Shown here: one piece after another, positions 35,125 through 43,108 of the stretch
How the letters are laid out: each line of letters opens with the position of its first letter
Position numbering within the stretch: position 1 is the first letter of the stretch
NCBI RefSeq assembly: GCF_029360765.1
Contig: NZ_JARKNA010000012.1
Location: forward strand, 62,001-126,000
DNA from: Terrimonas pollutisoli
GTDB lineage: Bacteria; Bacteroidota; Bacteroidia; Chitinophagales; Chitinophagaceae
Reading direction: 5' to 3'
DNA: 64,000 bases
Notes under the pieces: model-generated
The model's input: only the letters and a program-made list of their open reading frames with translations
What the model was told of the DNA's origin: nothing
The model's database searches: none
Made by a program: the position numbers and the translations under genes

Positions 35125-35379
35125 ATGGAAAAGAAAGTTGTTCCCCCCAATCACAAAAAAGGTAAACCACCTGGTGGTGCAGGCCCAAAAGGAAGAATTG
35201 AAAAAGATATTGATGACCTGGTGCATTCTCCTGATCATGAAATACCATCCGATCAAAATGAGGACCCCGATGACCTGGTACATCGAATGAAAAAACGTCC
35301 GGACCCTGATGCTGAAAGTTTAGAAGATCCTGATGACCTTGTTCATGACGCCCCGGATGAAGAAGATGATGAAAGGTAG
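35125..35379 (+). CDS. Small disordered protein with repeated DDLVH motif
   Basis: An 84-aa protein with no hydrophobic core. After a basic Pro/Gly/Lys start (MEKKVVPPNHKKGKPPGGAGPKG) come three copies of DDLVH: IDDLVHSPDH, PDDLVHRMKK and PDDLVHDAPD, each about 20-25 residues apart and separated by Asp/Glu/Pro-rich linkers. The tail is strongly acidic. The regular motif spacing and clean reading frame argue for a real gene. It probably acts as a multivalent short linear motif; partner unknown. Confidence 0.7.
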   Translation: MEKKVVPPNHKKGKPPGGAGPKGRIEKDIDDLVHSPDHEIPSDQNEDPDDLVHRMKKRPDPDAESLEDPDDLVHDAPDEEDDER

Positions 35380-35431
35380 ACCAGCAACGAATGCAGGATA
35401 TTATTTTTTGATTATTGTATCACTATAATGC

Positions 35432-35929
35432 TCAGCAAAGTTGGTTGATCCAGCCTTCGTATTGTGGATATTGTTTTATCAATTCATCCTTTTTAGCCAT
35501 TTCAAAATCCGCAAAATCAAAACCTGGTGCTACGGTGCACCCAACGAAAGAGAATCCATTTTCATCAATGGGTTTGGAAGCGAACCAACAACCAGCAGGT
35601 ACAACCAGTTGAAAGGAATAGCCATTTGCCAGGTTATCGCCCAATTTCAACACTTCTCCCCTGCCATCCGGGTGCAGTACATAAATATGCAGACCAACAC
35701 CGTGATAAAAATGCCAGAGTTCATCACTTTTTATCCGGTGAAATGCTGAAAATTGTTTCCCGGCCAATAAAAAGTAAATGGCGGTTGAGAAATAACGATT
35801 ACCATTAAAGCGGGCAGGTAATGCGTCAGGAGGTATTATCTCAGTGCTGCAATAGGTTTGCAGGTAATGCCCTCCTTCGGGGTGAGACTGCAATTCATAT
35901 TTTTCAATCAATTCCTGTGCTGTGATCAT
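35432..35929 (-). CDS. Cupin family protein (DUF985 type)
   Basis: A 165-aa single cupin of the DUF985/cupin_5 family: opening ELIEKYELQSHPEGGHYLQTY, STAIYFLLAGKQFSAFHRIKSDELWHFYHG (cupin motif 1) and QLVVPAGCWFASKP..SFVGCTVAPGFDFADFEMA (motif 2), ending with a conserved LIKQYPQYEGWI. Metal or sugar-nucleotide-like ligand binding is inferred from the fold. Full length; function unassigned. Confidence 0.9.
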   Translation of the reverse strand: MITAQELIEKYELQSHPEGGHYLQTYCSTEIIPPDALPARFNGNRYFSTAIYFLLAGKQFSAFHRIKSDELWHFYHGVGLHIYVLHPDGRGEVLKLGDNLANGYSFQLVVPAGCWFASKPIDENGFSFVGCTVAPGFDFADFEMAKKDELIKQYPQYEGWINQLC

Positions 35930-36027
35930 CCTTTTATTTTTATCTTTTCAAGATAACGGAATTATCGGTCTGATCGATGACAGGATCGCAATAAACAAAA
36001 CGGTTTTTTGAAAGTTCGATCTTATTT

Positions 36028-36255
36028 CTATTGACTCTTGTTCTTGTTTTCTTTTTCCTTGCTCATTTTTTTTAATGCCCGACGAACTTTATTGATGGTT
36101 GCATGCAAATCTTTTTCTTGTTTTAACAGAAGGCTCCTGGTAGCATCAGCTGCTTTGTCAAAATATCGATTGGCTTCTGATAGATGTATATTAAACTCCC
36201 CGGCTTGCCTGTCCAACCTTTCGAGTAATTCCCAAAAAGTCTCTTTCTTTTTCAT
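36028..36255 (-). CDS. Small helical protein, hypothetical
   Basis: A 75-aa highly charged protein predicted to be a single long helix or coiled coil (LLERLDRQAGEFNIHLSEANRYFDKAADATRSLLLKQEKD..), ending in a Lys/Glu-rich tail. No family known. It lies just below a receiver-like gene on the same strand. The opposite strand has an open frame of similar length that I consider a shadow. Confidence 0.5.
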   Translation of the reverse strand: MKKKETFWELLERLDRQAGEFNIHLSEANRYFDKAADATRSLLLKQEKDLHATINKVRRALKKMSKEKENKNKSQ

Positions 36256-36308
36256 AGATGCCGTTTAGTGCCAACCAGCAAATTCTACGCCGATAAGTTT
36301 TAACAGGC

Positions 36309-36707
36309 TTACACTTCTGCCACCGAAAACCAATAATCGAGAAATGTTTCAATCTTTTTCTTTGTTGCGGCAATGTTGGATGGTTTTATAATATACGTAT
36401 TGGCTCCTGCCCTATAAAATTGCCGTACATATTCCGGTGTGGTGATTTCGCCGAGCACAACAATAGGAATGTGATCCAGTTGTGGATCGGTTTTCAATAA
36501 CCGAACCAGGTTAATGGCATGATGACGATGATTATTGTTATTGACCAGGATAACGGTTGGTGGTCCCAACTCAGCAATGGTATGATTCAACTGTTTAACA
36601 GTGCTGATAAATTGCATGGGGATTTTTGGCTGCATTTCCTGCAAAATGGATTCTGTCAAAAACCGGTCGTCGTCATCAGCCTGTAACATTAAAGCGTAGG
36701 ATTGCAT
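36309..36707 (-). CDS. Receiver-like protein lacking the phosphoacceptor Asp
   Basis: A 132-aa stand-alone response-regulator receiver fold. It keeps an acidic cluster after strand 1 (LMLQADDDDRFL), the strand-3 position (TVILVNNNNH) and the conserved Lys108 in ANTYIIKPSN. However, the residue at the phosphorylation position is Asn (about Asn56-57) instead of Asp, and the usual Thr/Ser switch after strand 4 reads VVLGEITT. Hence it is a pseudo-receiver that probably works without phosphorylation. No kinase gene is near. Confidence 0.82.
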   Translation of the reverse strand: MQSYALMLQADDDDRFLTESILQEMQPKIPMQFISTVKQLNHTIAELGPPTVILVNNNNHRHHAINLVRLLKTDPQLDHIPIVVLGEITTPEYVRQFYRAGANTYIIKPSNIAATKKKIETFLDYWFSVAEV

Positions 36708-36837
36708 GCTTTTAAATTGAATTGGATTAAAATTACAGCAAATAACTCTTTAAAAGCAATCACTAAATAGAATCTGCCAGGCTCACCTCAAATGAAAACA
36801 CTGGCACACTATTAGAACTAATAACGAAAACAATCTC

Positions 36838-37338
36838 ATGCGAAATACACTCGTTATACTGATATTGTTGTGCCTGGGTGCCTGCGCCAATAATGACACC
36901 GGAGAAAATACAGTTCCTGAACAAAAGGAAAAAGAAAGAGAAGAAATTGACAAGTCTTACTCTTACGATAACAATGATGGTTGCTACTGGAAAATAACCG
37001 GGCGGGATACTATAGTGGCCTGGCTGGTACAAACAGAAAATACTGTTACCGGTAAGCTCAGTTTTGACAACTATCAAAAGGATGGCAGCACCGGACCGGT
37101 TCATGGCACAATACATGGAAATACGATCAGGCTTTGGTATGAGTTCGAATCTGAAGGAATGAAAAGTGTAATGGAAGTTTGGTTTGAACGTCGTGGAAAT
37201 ACGTTGGTACGGGGTGTTGGGCCAACGGGTGTCAGGAAAGATAGCAGTTATTTTACCGATACTGCAGCTGTCAGGTTTGATGAGAAGCAGTCGCTACAAA
37301 AAACAGATTGCAGCGCTATACCAGCTAAGTATAAATAA
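36838..37338 (+). CDS. Putative lipoprotein of unknown function
   Basis: A 166-aa protein with a lipobox (MRNTLVILILLCLGAC; Cys16). An acidic linker precedes a small beta-rich domain (CYWKITGRDTIVAWLVQTENTVTGKLSFDNYQKDGSTGPVHGTIHGNTIRLWYEFESEGMKS..). This looks like the small lipocalin-like repeat common in Bacteroidota lipoproteins. Function unknown. Confidence 0.75.
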   Translation: MRNTLVILILLCLGACANNDTGENTVPEQKEKEREEIDKSYSYDNNDGCYWKITGRDTIVAWLVQTENTVTGKLSFDNYQKDGSTGPVHGTIHGNTIRLWYEFESEGMKSVMEVWFERRGNTLVRGVGPTGVRKDSSYFTDTAAVRFDEKQSLQKTDCSAIPAKYK

Positions 37339-37350
37339 TCATCCCACCAC

Positions 37351-37390
37351 AAAAAAGGCTAAAGGAATTTAATCCTTCGGCCTTTTTAAA
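37351..37390 (+). terminator. Rho-independent terminator
   Basis: AAAAAAGGC(T)AAAGGA pairs with TCCTT(C)GGCCTTTTT around an ATTTAA loop, with an A-run before and a T-run after. It sits between the convergent lipoprotein gene and GlxA-type gene. Confidence 0.8.
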
Positions 37391-37406
37391 TCGCTATACA
37401 AAATTT

Positions 37407-38390
37407 TTAGACGGCTACCGCTTCCTTATTGTATTTTTTTCTATACTCTAAGGGAGACAAACCAGTGATCTTTCTAAAAATAGTTCTGAATGCTTTTACA
37501 TCCGAATAACCTACATCATACATCACTTCGTTAATATTTTTTCTACCGGACTCCAAATTCTTTTTCGCCGCTTCTACCTTTACCCGTTGCAGGTATTCAG
37601 TGATCGTGTTACAGGTCGCACTTTTAAATCTGCGTTCAAGGCTTCTTCTTCCCACTGCCAGCATACTGGCCAATTGATCCACGGTAATTTTTTCTTCAAA
37701 ATTCTTTTCAATAAACTCCTGTGCTTTTTTTACCGACTCATCTTCATGTCTCTTTTGTCCCTGGAACATGATAAAGGGCGACTGGCTGTGACGGTCGATA
37801 TCAATCATAAATGATTTTGAAATGCGAATAGCTGTTTCCCGGCCTGCATGTTTTTCGATCAGGTATACCAGCAGGTTTAAATAGGAATAGGCGCCGCCAC
37901 TGGTATATATGCCATCTTCTTCCGTTAAAATCCTGTCATCTACCAGGTTTACATCCGGAAACATTTTTCTGAAATCATTTGCAAATGCCCAATGCGTAGC
38001 GGATCGCTTTCCTTTTAACAAACCCGTTGCTGCCAAAAAAAATGAACCGATGCAAAAGCTGGCCAGCTCTGCTCCCTGCTCATATTGTTGAATGATCCAG
38101 GGAATAAATGCTTGGTTCATTTCCAATGCCTGTTGCGGATCGCCGAATAATGCCGGGACAATGATAAGATCGGTTTTTTTTACATCATCGATCAAACACT
38201 CGGGGCTTACAGTGAAAAGCCCATTGCGCTGGCTGGATTCTTTTGCGATACCAACCAATTGTACTTTGAATAATGGCTCTTCTCCCTTCTCCTCTAACAA
38301 CTTATTTGTTTCAGCAAAGATCTGGTGTGTGCCATCAATATTGGCTAAGCTTGTATTTCCTAACGGAACAATAATTGATACATGTTTCAT
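37407..38390 (-). CDS. GlxA-type transcriptional regulator (DJ-1/PfpI plus AraC)
   Basis: A 327-aa two-domain regulator. The N-terminal DJ-1/PfpI-like domain (about 1-200) has LIIVPALFG and a nucleophile-elbow-like ASFCIGSFFLAATGLLKGKRSATHW with Cys113. The C-terminal AraC-type double HTH (about 215-320) shows ITVDQLASMLAVGRRSLERRFKSAT and INEVMYDVGYSDVKAFRTIFRKITGLSPLEYR. It likely senses a small molecule and controls genes nearby; the divergent plus-strand cluster starting at 38582 is the obvious candidate target. Confidence 0.92.
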   Translation of the reverse strand: MKHVSIIVPLGNTSLANIDGTHQIFAETNKLLEEKGEEPLFKVQLVGIAKESSQRNGLFTVSPECLIDDVKKTDLIIVPALFGDPQQALEMNQAFIPWIIQQYEQGAELASFCIGSFFLAATGLLKGKRSATHWAFANDFRKMFPDVNLVDDRILTEEDGIYTSGGAYSYLNLLVYLIEKHAGRETAIRISKSFMIDIDRHSQSPFIMFQGQKRHEDESVKKAQEFIEKNFEEKITVDQLASMLAVGRRSLERRFKSATCNTITEYLQRVKVEAAKKNLESGRKNINEVMYDVGYSDVKAFRTIFRKITGLSPLEYRKKYNKEAVAV

Positions 38391-38581
38391 GTCGATAGGT
38401 TATGGTTGATAGGTTTTCGTTTTTGTTTGACCGTGTTAATTGGTAAAATGAGAAACCAAATGTAGCCAAAATCATTGTCGTAATCAACCCCCGCAATTGC
38501 CGTATTTACACCCCGGATTAAATTCAGCACCGAAATAGATTTGTATCAGCAAATTAAACCGATTGTCTAAAATAATTTTTT

Positions 38582-39001
38582 ATGACGCAAATTAATGCCT
38601 ATCTCAATTTCGATAATCAATGTAAAGCGGCGATGTCTTTTTATAAAGAATGCCTGGGCGGAGAACTAACCATGCAAACCATTGGCGATTCACCCATGGG
38701 AGCCACTTGCCCCGAAGCAATGAAAGGGCAAATACTGCATGCCACATTGACCAACAATGGCGTTGTGTTGATGGGCTCAGATATGAAGGGCCCCGACGGG
38801 TTTATACAAGGTAATTCGATGTCACTGGCGTTGAACTGCAGCAGCGAAGAAGAGATCAATAAGTTTTATTCAAACTTATCAGCGGGCGGAAAAATAATGG
38901 AGCCATTAAAAGAGCAATTTTGGGGAGCTTTATTTACCGCCTTCACCGATAAGTTTGGTGTGAGATGGATGTTGAATTATGATAAAAGCAAAAAACAATA
39001 G
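38582..39001 (+). CDS. VOC-family protein (PhnB-like)
   Basis: A 139-aa vicinal oxygen chelate protein of the PhnB/3-demethylubiquinone-methyltransferase-like group: MTQINAYLNFDNQCKAAMSFYKECLGGELTMQTIGDSP, ILHATLTNNGVVLMGSDMKGPDG, and GALFTAFTDKFGVRWMLNYDK. Function unknown for this group. First gene of a plus-strand cluster divergent from the GlxA-type regulator. A TAGATTTG sequence (38536-38543) resembles the Bacteroidota -7 element, but no -33 TTG is at the right spacing. Confidence 0.9.
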   Translation: MTQINAYLNFDNQCKAAMSFYKECLGGELTMQTIGDSPMGATCPEAMKGQILHATLTNNGVVLMGSDMKGPDGFIQGNSMSLALNCSSEEEINKFYSNLSAGGKIMEPLKEQFWGALFTAFTDKFGVRWMLNYDKSKKQ

Positions 39002-39044
39002 CATTTATTAGTTCTGCTCATTTAATAACCATCAACTGACTAAC

Positions 39045-39587
39045 ATGAAAATCTTGTTTAAAATTATCCTCGGTGTTGTAATCCTGGCCGGCATACTTTT
39101 AATTGTTGCCTTGTTTGTAAAAAAAGATTATTCCGTTGAAAGGGAAATAACAATCAACAAGCCCAAGAGCCAGGTATTTGACTACATAAAATACCTGAAG
39201 AACCAGGATAACTATAGTGTATGGTCAAGAATGGACCCTAAGATGAAAAAAGAATACCGTGGCACGGATGGAACAGCGGGCTTTGTGTCCGCCTGGGAAA
39301 GTGATAATAATAAAGTAGGCAAAGGCGAACAACAGATTGATAAAATTTCGGAAGGCGACAGGATTGATCTCGACCTGCATTTTATAGAACCATTTGAAGG
39401 AAGAGCCGATGCCCGCATGGTTACGGAATCAGTGTCTGACAACCAGACCAAAGTAAAATGGGGATTTGACAGCAGGATGAAGTACCCGATGAACATTATG
39501 CTACTCTTTATGAATATGGATAAAATGATTGGAAATGATTTGCAAACCGGGCTGGATACGCTTAAATCAATTCTTGAAAAGCAGTAG
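39045..39587 (+). CDS. SRPBCC-family membrane-anchored protein
   Basis: A 180-aa protein with one N-terminal transmembrane helix (LFKIILGVVILAGILLIVALFV) and a START/Bet-v1-like domain (YSVEREITINKPKSQVFDYIKYLKNQDNYSVWSRMDP, then GFVSAWESDNNKVGKGEQQI and RIDLDLHFIEPFEGRAD). Polyketide-cyclase/AHSA1-like. A ligand-binding pocket is expected; ligand unknown. It is followed 7 bp later by the next gene, so the cluster is probably an operon. Confidence 0.9.
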   Translation: MKILFKIILGVVILAGILLIVALFVKKDYSVEREITINKPKSQVFDYIKYLKNQDNYSVWSRMDPKMKKEYRGTDGTAGFVSAWESDNNKVGKGEQQIDKISEGDRIDLDLHFIEPFEGRADARMVTESVSDNQTKVKWGFDSRMKYPMNIMLLFMNMDKMIGNDLQTGLDTLKSILEKQ

Positions 39588-39593
39588 TACACC

Positions 39594-40163
39594 ATGCGAA
39601 AGATAATTGTATCCAATTTGATAACACTCGATGGCTTTTTTGAAGGGCCCAACCAGGAACTGGATTGGTTTGTAGTAGAGGAAGAATTTTTTGAATATGT
39701 GAAAGAGCTCTTCAAATCGGTTGATACGATCTTATATGGCCGGGTCACTTTTTTACAAATGGCCAGCTATTGGCCCACACCGGCGTCGAATGAAAATGAT
39801 CCGGTCATTACCCGGGGTATGAACTCCATGCAAAAAATCGTGTTTTCAACCACCTTAACGGATCAGGATCTGGCTGCGAGTGGCTGGGACAATTCAAAAC
39901 TGATCAATAAAAATATAGTTGAAGAAGTAGAGAAAATGAAGCAACAGGCCGGAAAGGATATGGTGATTTTTGGAAGCGGTAAACTAATCAACAGTTTCGC
40001 TGCTGAAGGATTAATCGATGAATACCGGCTTATTCTAAACCCTGTGATCTTAGGTAAAGGCAATCCATTGTTTAAGTCAGGCAGCGGGCGAAAAGATTTG
40101 ACATTAATGAGCACAAAAACACTTGGCTCCGGTGTCGTGATTCTTGTTTATTCGACCAAATAG
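39594..40163 (+). CDS. Dihydrofolate-reductase-like (RibD C-terminal) protein, copy 1
   Basis: A 189-aa protein of the YyaP/RibD-C family: MRKIIVSNLITLDGFFEGPNQELDWF, TILYGRVTFLQMASYWP, KIVFSTTL, VIFGSGKLINSFAAEGLIDEYRLILNPVILGKGNPLF. NADPH-dependent reduction is assumed from the family. Paralogous to the gene at 40214 (about the same length). It is 7 bp after the SRPBCC gene. Confidence 0.92.
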   Translation: MRKIIVSNLITLDGFFEGPNQELDWFVVEEEFFEYVKELFKSVDTILYGRVTFLQMASYWPTPASNENDPVITRGMNSMQKIVFSTTLTDQDLAASGWDNSKLINKNIVEEVEKMKQQAGKDMVIFGSGKLINSFAAEGLIDEYRLILNPVILGKGNPLFKSGSGRKDLTLMSTKTLGSGVVILVYSTK

Positions 40164-40213
40164 CGAGTGCCTGCTTTGATCATTGATAGGAATGGCCTGA
40201 TTAATGTAATGAA

Positions 40214-40876
40214 ATGAGAAAGTTGGTTTTATCAACCCACGTAACCTTAGATGGTTTTGCATCGGGCCCCGATGGAGAATTAGACTGGCATTTTTCACAC
40301 TGGAATGATGAAATGGAAGAAGCAGTGGCCGAGCAGTTAAGCACTGTCGATACCATCCTGGTAGGCCGGGTTACTTATGAAGCCATGGCTGACTACTGGC
40401 CTGCCGCTGCAGCCGACTCTGGGGGAAGAAGAAAAGATATACAGTTTGCCGAATGGATGAACCGGGTCGCAAAAATCGTTTTCTCAAGAACGCTGTCTCC
40501 CTTTGATGTGGAAGCCATGCACTGGAACAATACAAGATTAATAAAAGGCGACATTGTTGAGAAAATTGAAGCATTAAAAAAAGAACGGGGACGGGATATG
40601 ATCATTTGGGGAGGTGTCAGCATCATTCAAACATTTATTAAGTTGGGTATTGTGGACGAATACAATATCTGGATTGCACCGGTAATTCTGGGCGAGGGCA
40701 AGCCATTGTTTAATGATCCGGCCGCTCTTGAACTGGAATTGATCAGAACAAAAACTTTCCGTAGCGGTGTGACCCTGGTCTGTTACCGTCCAAAAAAACA
40801 GGAGCAGGTAACTAATTCGAAAACATTTGCACCAGGAAATAATCATTGTAGTTATGCAACAAACAGGATTAAATAA
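40214..40876 (+). CDS. Dihydrofolate-reductase-like (RibD C-terminal) protein, copy 2
   Basis: A 220-aa paralogue of the gene just upstream: MRKLVLSTHVTLDGFASGPDGELDWHFSH, TILVGRVTYEAMADYWP, KIVFSRTL, IIWGGVSIIQTFIKLGIVDEYNIWIAPVILGEGKPLF. About 27 C-terminal residues (KKQEQVTNSKTFAPGNN..) extend beyond the usual fold, and they overlap the start of the DinB gene by 23 bp in another frame. Confidence 0.9.
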   Translation: MRKLVLSTHVTLDGFASGPDGELDWHFSHWNDEMEEAVAEQLSTVDTILVGRVTYEAMADYWPAAAADSGGRRKDIQFAEWMNRVAKIVFSRTLSPFDVEAMHWNNTRLIKGDIVEKIEALKKERGRDMIIWGGVSIIQTFIKLGIVDEYNIWIAPVILGEGKPLFNDPAALELELIRTKTFRSGVTLVCYRPKKQEQVTNSKTFAPGNNHCSYATNRIK

Positions 40877-41384
40877 AAAAGAATTGTTGAAACAATTTGA
40901 GGAAACAGAACGAGAGTTTTACAATGTTCTTGCTTCCTTTACACAAGAGCAATTAAATGAAGTGCCATTTGAAGGAAGCTGGACAGCTGCACAGGTGGCC
41001 GATCACATGCTGAAATCAAAATCAGGCATACCGGGATTGCTGAGAGGACCCTCCAGGCCTACGTTAAGAGAACCGGATGAAATGGTGGAAGCAATCAATG
41101 AAGCCTTTCTTGATTTCACTACCAAACTGAAGTCACCTGATTTTATAATTCCAACTGACGAGCCGGCCAATAAAGAAGAATTATTACAGTCATTGAACAG
41201 CGTAAGGGGAAATATTAAGAAAGCGTCAGCAGCCGTTGATTTATCGGCAACCATTACCAGTTTCCCCTTTCCTGGTTTGGGAGAGTTTACGGGTTATGAA
41301 TGGATCTATTTTTTGGTTTGCCATACGAAGAGGCATACACACCAGTTAAAAAACATTTTTTGGATACTGGCAAAACCATGGTAG
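40854..41384 (+). CDS. DinB family protein
   Basis: A 176-aa cytosolic DinB-fold protein: KELLKQFEETEREFYNVLASFTQEQLNEVPFEGSWTAAQVADHMLKSKSG with the metal-ligand His, and a C-terminal FLVCHTKRHTHQLKNIFWILAKPW with two further His residues. The ATG at 40854 is preferred; the frame is open to 40827. Putative thiol-dependent transferase or hydrolase of unknown substrate. Overlaps the genes on each side (23 bp and 7 bp), which supports co-translation. Confidence 0.9.
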   Translation: MQQTGLNKKELLKQFEETEREFYNVLASFTQEQLNEVPFEGSWTAAQVADHMLKSKSGIPGLLRGPSRPTLREPDEMVEAINEAFLDFTTKLKSPDFIIPTDEPANKEELLQSLNSVRGNIKKASAAVDLSATITSFPFPGLGEFTGYEWIYFLVCHTKRHTHQLKNIFWILAKPW

Positions 41385-41617
41385 AAGTTTTCAAAACAGA
41401 TGTTTGTGATCCGGTGGATGCCGGCGTTCTTATCGATGCGATAAGAAACGTATTCCCCGGGTATAAAGTCAATTTTGATTTGCAGGATTGTGATCATATA
41501 CTTCGTATTGAATCCTGTGCGAATGCCGTACTGACCGTTCCCGTCATCCGGTTGATAAATCAATTCGGTTATACTGCTGAAGTATTGCCAGATGAAATTC
41601 CATTGCCTAGTAACTAA
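41378..41617 (+). CDS. Small ferredoxin-like-fold protein
   Basis: A 79-aa protein beginning at an ATG that overlaps the DinB stop by 7 bp. It has a beta-alpha-beta-beta-alpha-beta layout (MVEVFKTDVCDPVDAGVLIDAIRNVFPGYKVNFDLQDCDHILRIES..VIRLINQFGYTAEVLPDE) like HMA domains but without a CxxC copper site. Similar small proteins occur in many Bacteroidota genomes without a name. Cys10 and Cys39 are the notable polar residues. Confidence 0.75.
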   Translation: MVEVFKTDVCDPVDAGVLIDAIRNVFPGYKVNFDLQDCDHILRIESCANAVLTVPVIRLINQFGYTAEVLPDEIPLPSN

Positions 41618-41663
41618 AAAAGCAACCAACAATATGACCATTAAAACAATAAAAAATAAACAG

Positions 41664-42242
41664 ATGAAAAAAACATGTCAATTTTTGTTAGTCACCATTT
41701 CACTTATGTCAGGTGTTCGTTCACAAGCGCAATCAGAATGGGCTTTGGATACGAATCACTCCAACCTGCGGTTTTCAATCTCGTTAATGATGATGTCTGA
41801 CGTGGATGGCACTTTTAAGATGAAAGAAGCTACCATCAAAGCATCCAAAGATGATTTTTCAGATGCCACCGTTACCATGGTTGCCGATGTAAAATCAGTA
41901 GATACGGATGTTGATGCCCGTGATCAGCACCTGCGCACAGCCGATTTTTTTGATGCGGAGAAATTTCCGACGATCACCTTCAAAAGCAGGTCGGTTAAAA
42001 AAGTAGCTGATAAAAAATACAAAGTCGAAGGTGATTTGACCATGCACGGAATTACCAAACCCGTGGCACTGGATGCCATTGCAAACAGCGGTATTCATCC
42101 TGTTACTAAAAAAACAGTAGCCGGGTTCAAAATAACCGGTACGATAAAGCGATTGGATTTTGGCATATCTCCCACTACCCCATCGGCCATGTTGAGTGAT
42201 GAAGTAGCTATTGTGGCGAATGCGCAGTTTGAAAAAAAGTAA
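41664..42242 (+). CDS. YceI-family periplasmic protein
   Basis: A 192-aa protein with a signal peptide (MKKTCQFLLVTISLMSGVRSQAQ). YceI fold: WALDTNHSNLRFSISLMMMSDVDGTF, VDARDQHLRTADFFDAEKFPTITFKS, YKVEGDLTMHGITKPVALDA, then KITGTIKRLDFGIS. This beta-barrel family binds isoprenoid-like lipids. The frame is open to 41592 with another ATG at 41634, but the 41664 ATG begins the signal peptide. Last gene of the cluster and followed by a terminator. Confidence 0.93.
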   Translation: MKKTCQFLLVTISLMSGVRSQAQSEWALDTNHSNLRFSISLMMMSDVDGTFKMKEATIKASKDDFSDATVTMVADVKSVDTDVDARDQHLRTADFFDAEKFPTITFKSRSVKKVADKKYKVEGDLTMHGITKPVALDAIANSGIHPVTKKTVAGFKITGTIKRLDFGISPTTPSAMLSDEVAIVANAQFEKK

Positions 42243-42252
42243 TAAGAAAAAA

Positions 42253-42285
42253 CTGTCAGCCTTTATTAGGGCTGACAGCTTAATG
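42253..42285 (+). terminator. Rho-independent terminator
   Basis: A 9-bp stem CTGTCAGCC/GGCTGACAG (42253-42261 with 42270-42278) with an A-run before and a T-containing tail. Ends the 38.6-42.2 kb cluster. Confidence 0.75.
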
Positions 42286-42361
42286 CTTTAATCTTATTGC
42301 TTTGTTTAAGCCGAACTAATGAAAAATGTTCATTGGTCCTAAGTTTGCATCCAATGAAATC

Positions 42362-42937
42362 ATGAACGATCAGTTAGAAAAAATAAAAGAATTTGCCGCG
42401 AAAGCTCATGAGGGCCAATGGCGCAAGTTTGCTGATGAACCCTATATCAAACACCCGGTTAGGGTAATGAATATTTGCCAACGGTATTCACAAAAGATGT
42501 CAATACCGGCTGCGGCACTGCTACATGATGTGCTGGAAGATACTACCGTCACTCAGGCGGAGTTAAATCAATTTCTGCATTCGGTAATGGATAACCTGAC
42601 TGCCAGCGAAACAATGAAGCTGGTGGGGGATATGACTGACATTTATACAAAGCAGCAATACCTCCAGTGGAACCGGCGAAAACGAAAAGCGATGGAGGTG
42701 GAAAGAATGCAAAAGACCAGCCCGGATGCACAGACGATCAAATATGCAGATATCATTGACGACTGCCTTGATCTGAACAATGCAGAGCCCGATTTTGCCA
42801 GGTTGTTTTTGTTTGAATGCAGGGCTTTGCTCAAGGCAATGATTGACGGAAATAATGAATTGCGACAAATTGCTATCAAGACTGTAGATGAATGTATTCG
42901 GAATGGCAGGAGGCGAAGAGAACGAGTAGTGATATGA
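42362..42937 (+). CDS. HD-domain hydrolase similar to small alarmone hydrolases
   Basis: A 191-aa protein with the RSH/Mesh1-type HD pattern: YIKHPVRVMNI (His), ALLHDVLEDTTVT (His-Asp, Glu-Asp) and IKYADIIDDCLDL (final Asp). There is no synthetase, TGS or ACT domain, so it resembles stand-alone small alarmone hydrolases that break down (p)ppGpp with Mn2+; other nucleotide substrates are possible. The ATG at 42362 (MNDQLEKIKEFAAKAHEGQ) fits the family; the frame is open to 42326. Confidence 0.8.
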   Translation: MNDQLEKIKEFAAKAHEGQWRKFADEPYIKHPVRVMNICQRYSQKMSIPAAALLHDVLEDTTVTQAELNQFLHSVMDNLTASETMKLVGDMTDIYTKQQYLQWNRRKRKAMEVERMQKTSPDAQTIKYADIIDDCLDLNNAEPDFARLFLFECRALLKAMIDGNNELRQIAIKTVDECIRNGRRRRERVVI

Positions 42938-43058
42938 ATACAGATAGTTTCAATACTTATTCCCTATTCTTTTGTTTAAACCACAAATTTCCAAAGTCTT
43001 GATTTCGTTCACGAACCGGATTAGCAATTTTGGATGGTTGGGTAGACACGAGCCGTGG

Positions 43059-43084
43059 CCTTCTTTTTTAAACGAACATTAACC
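43059..43084. repeat. Spacer repeat with AACGAACATTAA block
   Basis: CCTTCTTTTTTAAACGAACA(TTAACC) below the 43109 gene is similar to CCGTTTTTTTCAACGAACAC(TAAGG) at 27316-27340, in the same orientation relative to the adjoining minus-strand gene. Confidence 0.5.
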
Positions 43085-43108
43085 AAGGCTGAGTATATCT
43101 TTCCTACG

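Noticed and set aside
36038..36268. Plus-strand frame opposite the small coiled-coil gene
   Set aside because: The opposite strand has a better charged-helix protein and sits in line with its neighbour; this frame is Ser/Leu/Phe-rich antisense of it.
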